Origin: Glutamicibacter soli
GTDB lineage: Bacteria; Actinomycetota; Actinomycetes; Actinomycetales; Micrococcaceae
Reading direction: 5' to 3'
DNA: 64,000 bases
Assembly (NCBI RefSeq): GCF_003309065.1
Contig: NZ_POAF01000001.1
Coordinates: forward strand, 558,001 to 622,000
The notes beneath the pieces are model-generated. The model had not been told where the DNA came from. It saw nothing but the letters and a program-made list of their open reading frames with translations, and searched no databases. The translations under genes were made by a program, and so were the position numbers. This document shows, piece after piece, positions 39,776 through 48,008 of the stretch (position 1 is the first letter of the stretch; the number at the start of each line of letters is the position of its first letter).

Positions 39776-40151
39776 CGGCGGCGGGGCCCCGGTGGTTGTC
39801 GGAGATGTGCTGGTGGTGGCGGATGACCTCGGAAATGATGAAATTCATGAATTTCTCGGCGAATTCCGGATCCAGGTGCGCCTCGTGGGCCAGCCGGCGC
39901 AAGCGCTCGATCTGGGCCTTTTCCCGGTTGGGGTCGCTGGCGGGCAGCTGATGCGTGGCCTTCAGGTGCCCCACGCGCTGGGTCGCCTTGAAGCGTTCGG
40001 CCAGCAGGTAAACCAGCTGGGCGTCGAAGTTGTCGATGCTCCCCCGGATCGCATACAGCTCGTCCAGCACCTCCTGCTGGACTTCGCCCTGCAGGGAACT
40101 CGCGTGCGGGTCGAAGGCGTTCTTCTCTTCGGTCAGGTTCGGCTCGCTCAT
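39768..40151 (-). CDS. AroQ-class chorismate mutase
   Basis: Converts chorismate to prephenate for Phe/Tyr synthesis. It is a 127-residue all-helical protein: LYAIRGSIDNFDAQLVYLLAERFKATQRVGHLKATHQLPASDPNREKAQIERLRRLA, which carries the catalytic Arg and Lys pattern of the AroQ gamma/actinobacterial type, and FMNFIISEVIRHH at the end. There is no signal peptide, so it is cytoplasmic. The short N-terminal extension is polar. Confidence 0.88.
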   Translation of the reverse strand: MSEPNLTEEKNAFDPHASSLQGEVQQEVLDELYAIRGSIDNFDAQLVYLLAERFKATQRVGHLKATHQLPASDPNREKAQIERLRRLAHEAHLDPEFAEKFMNFIISEVIRHHQHISDNHRGPAADA

Positions 40152-40217
40152 GATTTTCAGTTTACGTGGTCACCGAGCGCTTCACCCAGAAGGTGACGCC
40201 GGACACCGGCGAACGCC

Positions 40218-40272
40218 GAACGCCCGCGCAGCGCACGCTCCCGGGACGGGGAGGCGCGCTGCGCGGGCGTTC
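40218..40272 (-). terminator. Strong hairpin after the peptide transporter operon
   Basis: A perfect 17-bp GC-rich stem (40218-40234 with 40256-40272) around a 21-nt loop that itself can pair (ctccc/gggag). It lies 21 bp after the stop of the ATPase gene and before the chorismate mutase gene, separating the two units. No T-run. Confidence 0.7.
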
Positions 40273-40292
40273 AGGCGGGGCCGGAAGCCGGC

Positions 40293-41981
40293 TCAGCCCT
40301 TGGCGTTCAGCTCCTCGATGCGGGCGCGGCGCTGGGCCTGCTCGCGCGGGTCGGGAACCGGCAGCGAGGCGGTCAGCCGCTGGGTGTAGTCGTTGCGCGG
40401 GTTGGCCAGCACCTGCGAGCCCAGACCTTCCTCCAGCAGCGTGCCGCGGAACAGCACGCCCACCCAGGTCGCCAACTGGTCCACCACCGCGAGGTCGTGG
40501 GAGACGAACAGGGCGGCGAAGCCCAGCTCGGCCTGCAGCTCGCGGAACAGCTGAAGCACCTTGGCCTGCACCGAGACGTCCAGCGCGCTGGTCGGTTCGT
40601 CGGCGATCAGCAGCTTGGGCTCCAACGCCAGGGCGCGGGCCAGCGAGGCGCGCTGGCGCTGGCCGCCGGAGAGCTCATGCGGGTAGCGGTTGGCGAAGCC
40701 TGAGGGCAGCTGCACCGCTTCAAGCAGCTGGGCCACCTTGGCGCGGGTGGCCGAGGCGCCGAGTTCGCGGTGCACCATCAGCGGTTCGGCGACGCATTCG
40801 CCGATGGTCAGGTGCGGGTTGAAGCTGGCGGCCGGGTCCTGGAACACGAAGCCGATCTGCTCGCGCAGCGGCTTGAAGCTGCGTTCCTTGAACTGCGCCA
40901 TTTCATAGCCCAGCACCTTCAGCGAGCCGGAGGTCATCCGGTTCAGGCCGGCGATGGTTCGCCCGATGGTGGTCTTGCCGGAGCCGGACTCGCCGACCAG
41001 GCCGTAGACTTCCCCGGCGTGGATCTTCAAATCGACCTTGTCCACGGCGGTGAAGCCGGGGGTGCCGAGGCGTCCCGGGAAGTGGACGACCAGGTCCTTG
41101 GCCTCGACCAGTACCTCGGCGCCGGCGACCGGGCGTTCGGCCATGCCTTCGGAGGCGCTTTCGCGGCCCAGGTGCGGCACGGCGGCAAGCAGCGAGCGGG
41201 TGTACTCCTCCTGCGGGGCCTCGAAGAGGGTCAGCGCTTCGGCTTCCTCCACGATCTTGCCCTGGTTCATCACGATGACCCGATCCGCAATGTCGGCGAC
41301 CACCCCCATGTTGTGGGTGATGATCACGATGGCGGTGCCCAGCTCGCTGCGCAGCTCGCGCAGCAGCGACAGGATTTCCGCCTGCACGGTGACGTCCAGT
41401 GCCGTGGTCGGCTCGTCGGCCACGATCAGCCCGGGCTTCAGCGCCAGCGCGGCGGCGATCACCACACGCTGCTTCTGGCCTCCGGAGAACTGGTGCGGGT
41501 AGTAGTCCACCCGCTGTTCGGGGTCCGGGATGCCGACCTGGCGCATGGCCTCGATGGCGCGCGACTTCGCTTCCTTCTTGGAGATTTTGTTGTGGGCGCG
41601 AATGCCCTCCATGATCTGCCAGCCCACGGTGTAGACCGGATTCAACGCGGTCGAGGGCTCTTGGAAGACCATGGCCACGTCCCGGCCGCGGGCGGCGCGC
41701 AGGTCCGCCCCGTGCAGGGTCAGCATGTCCTTGCCGTTGAGGTATACAGCTCCGCTGGCGGCTCCGTTCTCCGCCATGATACCCAGCGCGGTGCGCGCGG
41801 TCACTGACTTGCCGGACCCGGATTCGCCCACGATGGCCAGGATCTCCCCGGCCTTGACCGTGAAGTCCACGCCGCGCACGGCGGGAACCGCACCTGCGTC
41901 GGTGACGAAGTCGATGTTCAAGCCCTCGACGCGCAGCACGGCGCCGCGGTCCTCGGTGATGGTTGGCGCTGCGTGGCTCAT
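40293..41981 (-). CDS. Peptide/nickel-type ABC transporter ATPase, DppD-DppF fusion
   Basis: Energises dipeptide/oligopeptide import. Two complete ABC domains are fused in one chain of 562 residues. Each has a Walker A (GESGSGKS and GESGSGKT), a signature motif (FSGGQKQR and LSGGQRQR) and a Walker B with ADEPT. The oligopeptide-transporter C-terminal extension (LFEAPQEEYTRSLLAAVPHL) follows the first domain. Its ATG overlaps the permease stop by 4 bp. Confidence 0.94.
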   Translation of the reverse strand: MSHAAPTITEDRGAVLRVEGLNIDFVTDAGAVPAVRGVDFTVKAGEILAIVGESGSGKSVTARTALGIMAENGAASGAVYLNGKDMLTLHGADLRAARGRDVAMVFQEPSTALNPVYTVGWQIMEGIRAHNKISKKEAKSRAIEAMRQVGIPDPEQRVDYYPHQFSGGQKQRVVIAAALALKPGLIVADEPTTALDVTVQAEILSLLRELRSELGTAIVIITHNMGVVADIADRVIVMNQGKIVEEAEALTLFEAPQEEYTRSLLAAVPHLGRESASEGMAERPVAGAEVLVEAKDLVVHFPGRLGTPGFTAVDKVDLKIHAGEVYGLVGESGSGKTTIGRTIAGLNRMTSGSLKVLGYEMAQFKERSFKPLREQIGFVFQDPAASFNPHLTIGECVAEPLMVHRELGASATRAKVAQLLEAVQLPSGFANRYPHELSGGQRQRASLARALALEPKLLIADEPTSALDVSVQAKVLQLFRELQAELGFAALFVSHDLAVVDQLATWVGVLFRGTLLEEGLGSQVLANPRNDYTQRLTASLPVPDPREQAQRRARIEELNAKG

Positions 41982-42955
41982 GCTCCGGCTCCTGCTTGGG
42001 TGATGCGCTTGGCCTTCTTGCGGCTGAAGCGGCGCAGGCGCGGGTCATTCAAATCGTTCATGGACTCGCCGACCAGGGTCATGCCCAGCACGGTGATCAC
42101 GATGGCCAGGCCCGGGAACAGGCCGGTCCACCAGATGCCGCTGGTGGCGTCCGACATCGCGCGGTTCAGGTCGTAGCCCCATTCCGATGCGCTGGTCGGC
42201 TCGATGCCGAAGCCCAGGAAGCCCAGGCCCGCCAGGGTCAGCAGCGCCTCGGTGGCGTTCAGCGTAAAGATCAGCGGCAGGGTGCGGGTGGCGTTGCGCA
42301 GCAGGTGGGTGATCATGACCCGCCACGGGCTGGCGCCGATGACCTGTGCGGATTCCACGAACGGTTCGGCCTTCAGGCGCATCACCTCGGCGCGCACCAC
42401 GCGGAAGTACTGCGGGATGAACACCACGGTGATGGAAATGGCCGCGGCCATGACGCCGCCGAACACTGTTGACTGGCCTTGGGAGATCACGATGGACATC
42501 ACGATGGCCAGCAGCAGCGACGGGAAGGCGTAGATGGCGTCGGCGAGGACCACCATGATGCGGTCGAACCAGCCGCCCAGGTAGCCGGAGACCAGGCCCA
42601 GCAGCACGCCGAGGAACAGCGACATCACCACGGCGGCGATGATCACGAAGATCGCGGTCTGCGCGCCGAAGACGGTGCGGGAGAACACGTCGTAGCCGCC
42701 GGAGGTGGTGCCCCAGATGAATTCCCCGCCCGGCGCGGCCTGGCGCGGGAAGTCGCCGTTGGCGTCGCCCGACTGGGCGAAGCCAAACGGTGCGATCAGC
42801 GGCGCGAAGATCGCGGTGCTCAGGAACAGGCTCGTGAGAATCAGGCCGCTGACCAGCATGCCGCGCTGGAGCCCGGAGGACATCTTCAGGTGGGAGATGA
42901 TCGGGAGCTTCTGGACCCACGACTTGTTCGAGGCGGGAAGAGTAGCGGTGCTCAT
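41978..42955 (-). CDS. Peptide ABC transporter permease, DppC-type
   Basis: Inner-membrane permease with an N-terminal DppC/OppC domain (SSGLQRGMLVSGLILTSLFLSTAIFAPLIAPFG) and about six spans; the cytoplasmic EAA-like loop reads EVMRLKAEPFVESAQVIGASPWRVMITHLL. The C-terminus is basic. The chosen ATG (42955) lies 2 bp after the DppB stop. Length is 325 residues. Confidence 0.92.
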   Translation of the reverse strand: MSTATLPASNKSWVQKLPIISHLKMSSGLQRGMLVSGLILTSLFLSTAIFAPLIAPFGFAQSGDANGDFPRQAAPGGEFIWGTTSGGYDVFSRTVFGAQTAIFVIIAAVVMSLFLGVLLGLVSGYLGGWFDRIMVVLADAIYAFPSLLLAIVMSIVISQGQSTVFGGVMAAAISITVVFIPQYFRVVRAEVMRLKAEPFVESAQVIGASPWRVMITHLLRNATRTLPLIFTLNATEALLTLAGLGFLGFGIEPTSASEWGYDLNRAMSDATSGIWWTGLFPGLAIVITVLGMTLVGESMNDLNDPRLRRFSRKKAKRITQAGAGA

Positions 42956-42957
42956 GA

Positions 42958-44049
42958 TTAGTACCTGACTCTCGGGTCGATCAGTGCGGCCAGGACGTCG
43001 ACGATGAAGTTGGTGAAGGCGACGATGATCGCCAGCAGCACCACGATGCCCTGCACTGCCACGAAGTCGCGCGCGGTGAGGTATTCGGCGAGCTTGAAGC
43101 CCAGGCCCTTCCATTCGAAGGTCGTTTCGGTTAGCACCGCGCCGCCGAGCAGCAGCGCAATCTGCATGCCCATTACGGTGATGATCGGGATCAGCGCGGG
43201 ACGGTAGGCGTGCTTGGTGGTGAGGCGGAATTCGCTGACGCCGCGCGAGCGCCCGGCCTCCACGTATTCACGGCCCAGGGTGCCGATGGCATTGGTGCGC
43301 ACCAGGCGCAGGAACACCCCGCCGGTGAGCAGGCCCAGCGCAATGGCAGGCAGGATGGCATGCTGGGTGACGTTCACGAACGCCTCCATGTTGCCGCTGC
43401 GCAGCGCGTCGAGCCAGTAGATGCCGGTGGGCGCCTGCAGCGTGGTCAGCTGCAGTTCGGTCTGCCAGCCTGCGCGGCCGGCGATCGGCAGCCAGTGCAG
43501 CCAGACGCCGAAGATCAGCTTGAGCAGCAGGCCGGCGAAGAAGACCGGGGTGGCGTAGGCCAGGATGGCCAGCACACGCAGGATGGCGTCCGGGTAGCGG
43601 TCGCGGAACTTCGCGGCGACCAGACCCAGCGGAATGCCCACGATCAGCGCCACGAGCACGGCATTGATGGCCAGTTCCAGGGTGGCGGCGCCGTAGGTGG
43701 TGAGGATGTCGGTAACCGCGGTGTTGTCGGTCAGGGTGCGGCCCAGGTTGCCGGTGAAGATCTGCCCCAGGTACTCGAAGTACTGGATGAACAGCGGCCG
43801 GTCGTACCCGGCCTCGTGGATACGGGCGGCGAGCTGGTCCGGGGTCAGTCGCCCGCCCAGCGCGGCGGTGATCGGGTCGCCGGTCACGCGCATCAGGAAG
43901 AAGACCACCGTGATGAGGATGAAGACGGTGGGGATGATCAGCAGGAAGCGCGTGATCACGTAACGGAGGAATCCCCCGCCCTTCTGCTTGGCTGGCTTGG
44001 GTGCCGCCAGCGGGCTGGGAACTTGTCCCGGTGGAGACGTGATGGTCAT
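42958..44049 (-). CDS. Peptide ABC transporter permease, DppB-type
   Basis: Partner permease with about six spans. It shows the DppB pattern MRVTGDPITAALGGRLTPDQLAARIHEAGYDRPLFIQYFEYLGQIFTGNLG and the EAA loop REYVEAGRSRGVSEFRLTTKHAYRPALIP. The N-terminal 25 residues are Pro/Lys-rich and cytoplasmic. The ATG at 44049 has AAAGGA 6 nt upstream. Length is 363 residues. Confidence 0.92.
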   Translation of the reverse strand: MTITSPPGQVPSPLAAPKPAKQKGGGFLRYVITRFLLIIPTVFILITVVFFLMRVTGDPITAALGGRLTPDQLAARIHEAGYDRPLFIQYFEYLGQIFTGNLGRTLTDNTAVTDILTTYGAATLELAINAVLVALIVGIPLGLVAAKFRDRYPDAILRVLAILAYATPVFFAGLLLKLIFGVWLHWLPIAGRAGWQTELQLTTLQAPTGIYWLDALRSGNMEAFVNVTQHAILPAIALGLLTGGVFLRLVRTNAIGTLGREYVEAGRSRGVSEFRLTTKHAYRPALIPIITVMGMQIALLLGGAVLTETTFEWKGLGFKLAEYLTARDFVAVQGIVVLLAIIVAFTNFIVDVLAALIDPRVRY

Positions 44050-44120
44050 CGTCAATCCTTTGGAAATCGCAAAATACGTGCGTTGCGCCGGGAGATCCCC
44101 GGGCGCAGATTTAGGGGATC

Positions 44121-44153
44121 CGCCGCGCGGGATCCCATGGATTCCGCGCGGCG
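44121..44153 (-). promoter_or_regulatory. Hairpin between substrate-binding protein and permease genes
   Basis: A perfect 10-bp GC stem (44121-44130 with 44144-44153) with a 13-nt loop lies in the 142-bp gap of the operon. Such hairpins often stabilise the upstream message or partly stop transcription so that the binding protein is made in excess over the membrane parts. Role inferred from position. Confidence 0.5.
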
Positions 44154-44191
44154 AACCCCCTGGGGTTCAAATCAAGCCGGTGCGCTGATGA

Positions 44192-45832
44192 TTACTTGCT
44201 CAGAACGCCCATGCGGAACTTGAACGATGGGTCCAGGGTCTTCTCGACGCCCTGCACGTCCTTGCCCGCCACGGCGACCTGCGCGCCCTGCAGCAGCGGC
44301 AGGGTGGAGAGGTCCTCGGCGACCATGGTCTGCAGGTCCTCGATGGCCTTCGTGCGTGCGGCTGCGTCGGCCATGCCGCGCTGCTCGGAGATCAGCTTGT
44401 CGACCTCAGGGTTGTCGTAGTTGTTCGACAGGAAGTTGTCCTTGGCGAAGAACGGCGACAGGAAGTTGTCGGCATCCGAGTAATCGGGGAACCAGCCCAG
44501 CTGGTAGGCCGGGTAGTCGGTGACGCGCTGTTTCTGGTAGGTGACCCACTCTGTGGACTTCAGGTCCACCTTGAACAGGCCGTCGGCTTCCAGCTGCTTC
44601 TTCACCAGGGCGTACTCGTCGCCCGAGCTCGGGCCGTAGTGATCCGGGTTGTACTGCAGAGGCAGGCTGACCGGGATGTCCACTCCGGCGTCCTCCAGCA
44701 CCTTCTTGGCCTTGGCCGCATCCGGCTTGCCGTCGGTGCCGTACAGGTCCTTCAGCGGCTCGATGGCGCCGGTGAAGCCCTGCGGAACGTAGGAGTAGGC
44801 AGGGGTGTAGGTGTCCTTGTAGACCTCGGTGGCGATGGCCTGGCGATCGATCAGGTTCGCGGCGGCCTGGCGCACGGCCAGCGACTTGGCGGCATCGGCG
44901 TTCGCGGTCTTGGCGCCGTACGGCATGGTGTCGAAGTTGAACACGATGTAGCGCAGCTCGCCGCCCGGTCCCTTGTGGACGGTCAGGCTTTCTTCCTTGC
45001 CCAGGTCCTCGACGTCGGTCGGGGTCAGCGAGCGCCAGGCGACATCGATGTTGCCCTGCTGGATATCCAGCTTCAGGTTGTTCGAGTCGGCGTAGTACTT
45101 GATGGCCGCCGACTTGTTGGCCGGTGCGCCGAGGACGCCGGCGTAGGCGTCGTTGGCGGACATCGAGATCAGGGAGTTCTTGTTGTACGAGTCGATCACG
45201 TACTGGCCGCCGAAGGCCTTGCCTGCGATGATCTCCTCGTCGGCGAGGACCTTGTCGGCTGGGAAGACTTCGTCATCCACGATCGGGCCGACCGGCGAGG
45301 TGAGCACCTGCGGGAAGGTCTGGTCGTTGGCGACCTTCAGCTTGAAGACCACGGTGGTGGCATCCGGTGCGGTGATGGACTCGACGTTGCCCAGCAGCGA
45401 AGACGGGCCGTTCGGATCGGCGATCTTCAGCTGGCGGTCGAAGGTGAACTTCACGTCCTTCGAGTCCAGATCGTTGCCGTTGGCCCACTTCAGGCCCGGC
45501 TTGAGCTTGACGGTGAATTCATTGTCCGTGGTGAACTCGGCGGACTCGGCCAGATCGTTGGACGGCTCTGGGCTGCCCGGCTCGGAGTTGAGCAGGAAGG
45601 GGAAGATCTGGTTCATGACCATGAATGAACCGTTGTCGTAGGAACCGGCCGGGTCGAGCGAGGTGACCTTGTCCGTGGTTCCCAGGGTGATCGGCGCGCC
45701 TGATGCGTCGCCGCCTGGCGCACCCGATACGTCGCCTTCGTTGGTGGCGGAAGAGGTGCAGCCGGTCAGGGCGAGGGCGGAGAGTCCCAAAGCAGCTGCG
45801 GCGAGTCGCAGCCCGTTCTTCTTGCGAGTCAT
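44192..45832 (-). CDS. Peptide ABC transporter substrate-binding lipoprotein
   Basis: Extracellular family 5 solute-binding protein that delivers peptides to the DppBC permease. A lipoprotein signal peptide ends LTGC; the mature part has VTSLDPAGSYDNGSFMVMNQIF, FTVKLKPGLKWANGNDLDSKDVKFTFDR and AYQLGWFPDYSDADNFLSPFF. The ATG at 45832 has AAGGATC about 6 nt upstream. Length is 546 residues. It is the first gene of a four-gene operon. Confidence 0.93.
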   Translation of the reverse strand: MTRKKNGLRLAAAALGLSALALTGCTSSATNEGDVSGAPGGDASGAPITLGTTDKVTSLDPAGSYDNGSFMVMNQIFPFLLNSEPGSPEPSNDLAESAEFTTDNEFTVKLKPGLKWANGNDLDSKDVKFTFDRQLKIADPNGPSSLLGNVESITAPDATTVVFKLKVANDQTFPQVLTSPVGPIVDDEVFPADKVLADEEIIAGKAFGGQYVIDSYNKNSLISMSANDAYAGVLGAPANKSAAIKYYADSNNLKLDIQQGNIDVAWRSLTPTDVEDLGKEESLTVHKGPGGELRYIVFNFDTMPYGAKTANADAAKSLAVRQAAANLIDRQAIATEVYKDTYTPAYSYVPQGFTGAIEPLKDLYGTDGKPDAAKAKKVLEDAGVDIPVSLPLQYNPDHYGPSSGDEYALVKKQLEADGLFKVDLKSTEWVTYQKQRVTDYPAYQLGWFPDYSDADNFLSPFFAKDNFLSNNYDNPEVDKLISEQRGMADAAARTKAIEDLQTMVAEDLSTLPLLQGAQVAVAGKDVQGVEKTLDPSFKFRMGVLSK

Positions 45833-46057
45833 GAAGAGATCCTTAATCTGTGCGCATGCTTGCGGTGATTGAAAACACATGCTTCACATAGACTAAGTGA
45901 TACAGCCCACCTATGACCAATAGCACACTGGGTCAAGTCGCAAAAATTTCACTTCCGGGCCTGATTTCGATGCTTTGGCTCACAGCTTCCGTGCCTGACC
46001 TCCAGTTTCCCACCCGGCTTGAATGCGCGGCGCGCCGGTAGATTAGGCTGGTAGGCG

Positions 46058-46417
46058 ATGATGACACGTAGAGACGCCGCCATTGCGTTGGATATCCCCC
46101 TAGAAATGGCCAAGAAGCACGGCATCCCCTCGAAGATGAGCGAAGCCGAGTTCCGCGAGCTGAATTCAAATCCGCCGGCATGGCTGGCCCAGTCCCGCGC
46201 CAACCGGACCGGCAAGCGCCCGGTCTGGGTGCATCTGGTCTGCGAAGTATGCGGCACCGAGGACTACGAACGACCAAAGAAATGGTGGCCGACCTTTGAC
46301 TTCGTGCACTGCTCTCATCACTCCCCCGCCCAGCTGCCGAAACTGGAAGCCGGCCGGACACGGGTCGAGTACCCGGATATCTCCGCGCGCATGTACGGCA
46401 TCGTCGACGAGGACTAG
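46058..46417 (+). CDS. DUF5997 protein with a zinc-ribbon-like core
   Basis: A 119-residue actinobacterial protein of unknown function. It opens with a helical part (DAAIALDIPLEMAKKHGIPSKMSEAEFRELNSNPPAWLAQSRANRTGKRPVW) and contains CEVCGTEDYERPKKWW and HCSHHSP, which could bind a zinc ion. Two consecutive ATG codons begin the frame. It stands alone between divergent/convergent minus-strand genes and has its own terminator. Confidence 0.8.
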   Translation: MMTRRDAAIALDIPLEMAKKHGIPSKMSEAEFRELNSNPPAWLAQSRANRTGKRPVWVHLVCEVCGTEDYERPKKWWPTFDFVHCSHHSPAQLPKLEAGRTRVEYPDISARMYGIVDED

Positions 46418-46465
46418 CAACCGCTTGCAGGGCCCGTGACCCTTGGCGGTTAATCCAACGTCGAG

Positions 46466-46519
46466 AAAACCCTGCGGCGCCTGACGTCCCGAGGGACGGC
46501 AGCCACCGCAGGGTTTTTT
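46466..46519 (+). terminator. Rho-independent terminator
   Basis: A 12-bp perfect stem (46466-46477 with 46506-46517) with an inner cgtccc/gggacg stem is followed by a T6 run on the plus strand. It ends the DUF5997 unit; the A-run at its left side allows it to act for the convergent lipoprotein gene too. Confidence 0.92.
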
Positions 46520-46556
46520 CGCTTCGCTCCTGGCTCCATCCGGTCAGCGCGTGCGA

Positions 46557-47204
46557 TCAGGCCTGACGGCTTTCCATGTACTTGAGGATTTCCACCTGGA
46601 CGTCCAACATGTCCTGGTTCGTGAAGTCCAGGACCACGGCGTCTCCGGCCATGGCCCCAATACCGGTTGCTCCGATGCTCAGGTTCCCCTTGACCAACTG
46701 CGGGCCGCTCAGGCTTGGCGGACCGTCAAGGTCCAGGGATTCCTTCTTGTTGAGCAGGAAAGCTCCGACCTCCTCGGTCTGAGGCGTGCTGAACGCCATT
46801 CCCATTGACTCGAGGGACTCATATTCGAACGCGTCATCTTCCCATTGGAAGGTAAACCCCACCGTCGCATGCTTCGCCAGGTCTGTCGACTGCTTCGCGG
46901 CAGCCTCCGTAATCCAGATGCAGCTCACGTCCGTTTCCCCAGGGTTATCCGAATAGGTGGTCACGGTTTCGTCGGCAAACACCAAACCGTCAAACAGGCC
47001 GCCGCTGAGCTCTGCAACTTCTGCACAACTGGGAAAGGGTAACTTGCCGCCGGAGGTGGCGATGGGCGGATCGGCCGGCGGGGCCGCTTCGGCGCCAGCC
47101 GCCGCTTCGCCCGACGACGGCGTAGGGTCGGCGCTCTTGCACGCGCTCAGGGATACTCCCAGCAACAGGGCGGCGGAGACGGACAGCAATTTTCGTGCTC
47201 GCAT
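46557..47204 (-). CDS. DUF3558-like secreted lipoprotein
   Basis: Predicted lipoprotein with signal peptide and lipobox LSAC (Cys at about residue 22), then a Pro/Ala/Gly-rich linker and a domain with two spaced cysteines (FPSCAEVAELSG and DVSCIWIT), the arrangement of DUF3558 proteins. Function unknown. The ATG has GGAAGG about 6 nt upstream. Length is 215 residues. Confidence 0.65.
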   Translation of the reverse strand: MRARKLLSVSAALLLGVSLSACKSADPTPSSGEAAAGAEAAPPADPPIATSGGKLPFPSCAEVAELSGGLFDGLVFADETVTTYSDNPGETDVSCIWITEAAAKQSTDLAKHATVGFTFQWEDDAFEYESLESMGMAFSTPQTEEVGAFLLNKKESLDLDGPPSLSGPQLVKGNLSIGATGIGAMAGDAVVLDFTNQDMLDVQVEILKYMESRQA

Positions 47205-47572
47205 AAAACCTTCCAATACATAGTCGGTACATCATGTGGCATCTGCCTGCATCGCCCTGGAAAAATAGATCCCCACCTGAGGCGACATGGGCAACAAGCT
47301 ATCATCAAGCGCTTGACGCTGCGAGCATATGCGGCAGATTTCCTCGCCAAGGCATTGGATTTCCATTTCGGCGCCGCCGATGCTATATGCGGCGGAGAAG
47401 CAACGCCCGAATCACACAAACGCCCCTCGACCTTCCTGCAGTCCATGCGCCGTACGTCAAGGGGCCGGGTCGCTTCAAACCCCAGCGCGGCGGCTACTTC
47501 CAGCCGATGTCCTTGACGACCTTCGTAATGTTGGTCATCACATGCTCGGTGGAGCAGCGGACCGACTCCCAG
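47205..47572. other. Gap without an intact gene, left flank of the mobilisation island
   Basis: No complete gene is recognisable. The right part (from 47494) holds what looks like the last codons of a minus-strand gene; the left part holds the promoter region of the DUF3558-like gene. GC content is lower near 47205-47340. Confidence 0.5.
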
Positions 47573-47580
47573 GTGAACAC
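47494..47580 (-). pseudogene. Possible 3' remnant of a lost minus-strand gene
   Basis: Minus-strand codons up to a TAG at 47494-47496 read VFTWESVRCSTEHVMTNITK and continue to a natural-looking end (DIGWK). Upstream in this frame the sequence turns into mobC DNA and soon meets a stop (TGA near 47608). It is therefore read as the tail of a gene whose 5' part was removed by the insertion. The parent family was not recognised. Confidence 0.3.
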
Positions 47581-48008
47581 GGGTCGGGCTGATGCGGAGG
47601 CTGTGCGGCAGAGTCACGGCGGCGCGAAGCGTCGTCGTGGGGGCCGCGCGAAGCTCGATACCGACTTCGGAGAGGCCACGCTCGCGGCGCTTCGCACTCG
47701 TGCGAAGCGGCTCGGGCTGGCTCCGAGCACGTGGGTGCGGGCCGTCGTCCGAGATGCCCTCCACGCCTCTCGGAGCGAGGAGCTGGGCGCCGCCGTGGCC
47801 GCGCACCTGCTCGGCGTCGAGGCGCGCGCAGGTGTCGGCGGATGCGCGCGAGCTGGCCGCGCAGATCCGCCCGCTGGCGATCAACGTCAACGACCTGGAC
47901 CACCGAGCACGTGCCGGTGAGGCGGTGGCGCTGTCGTCGGAGGTGCCCGAGCTGATCGAGCTGCTGCGCGAGGTCCGCGCCCTGCTCGGTGATCGGACGG
48001 CCTCGTGA
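47573..48008 (+). pseudogene. mobC: mobC-like relaxosome accessory gene with a frameshift
   Basis: MobC proteins bind near oriT and help the relaxase. The 5' part encodes GGRAKLDTDFGEATLAALR and TWVRAVVRDALH (ribbon-helix-helix type), and the 3' part, in the +1 frame, encodes SADARELAAQIRPLAINVND and ends with ELIELLREVRALLGD. The two halves join at a (GC)4 run, 47822-47829; adding one GC unit restores a single frame reading VEARAQVSADAREL. The stop overlaps the relaxase GTG (GTGA). It is either a broken gene or a sequencing slip. The start at GTG 47573 is a guess, as the true 5' end may be lost. Confidence 0.7.
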
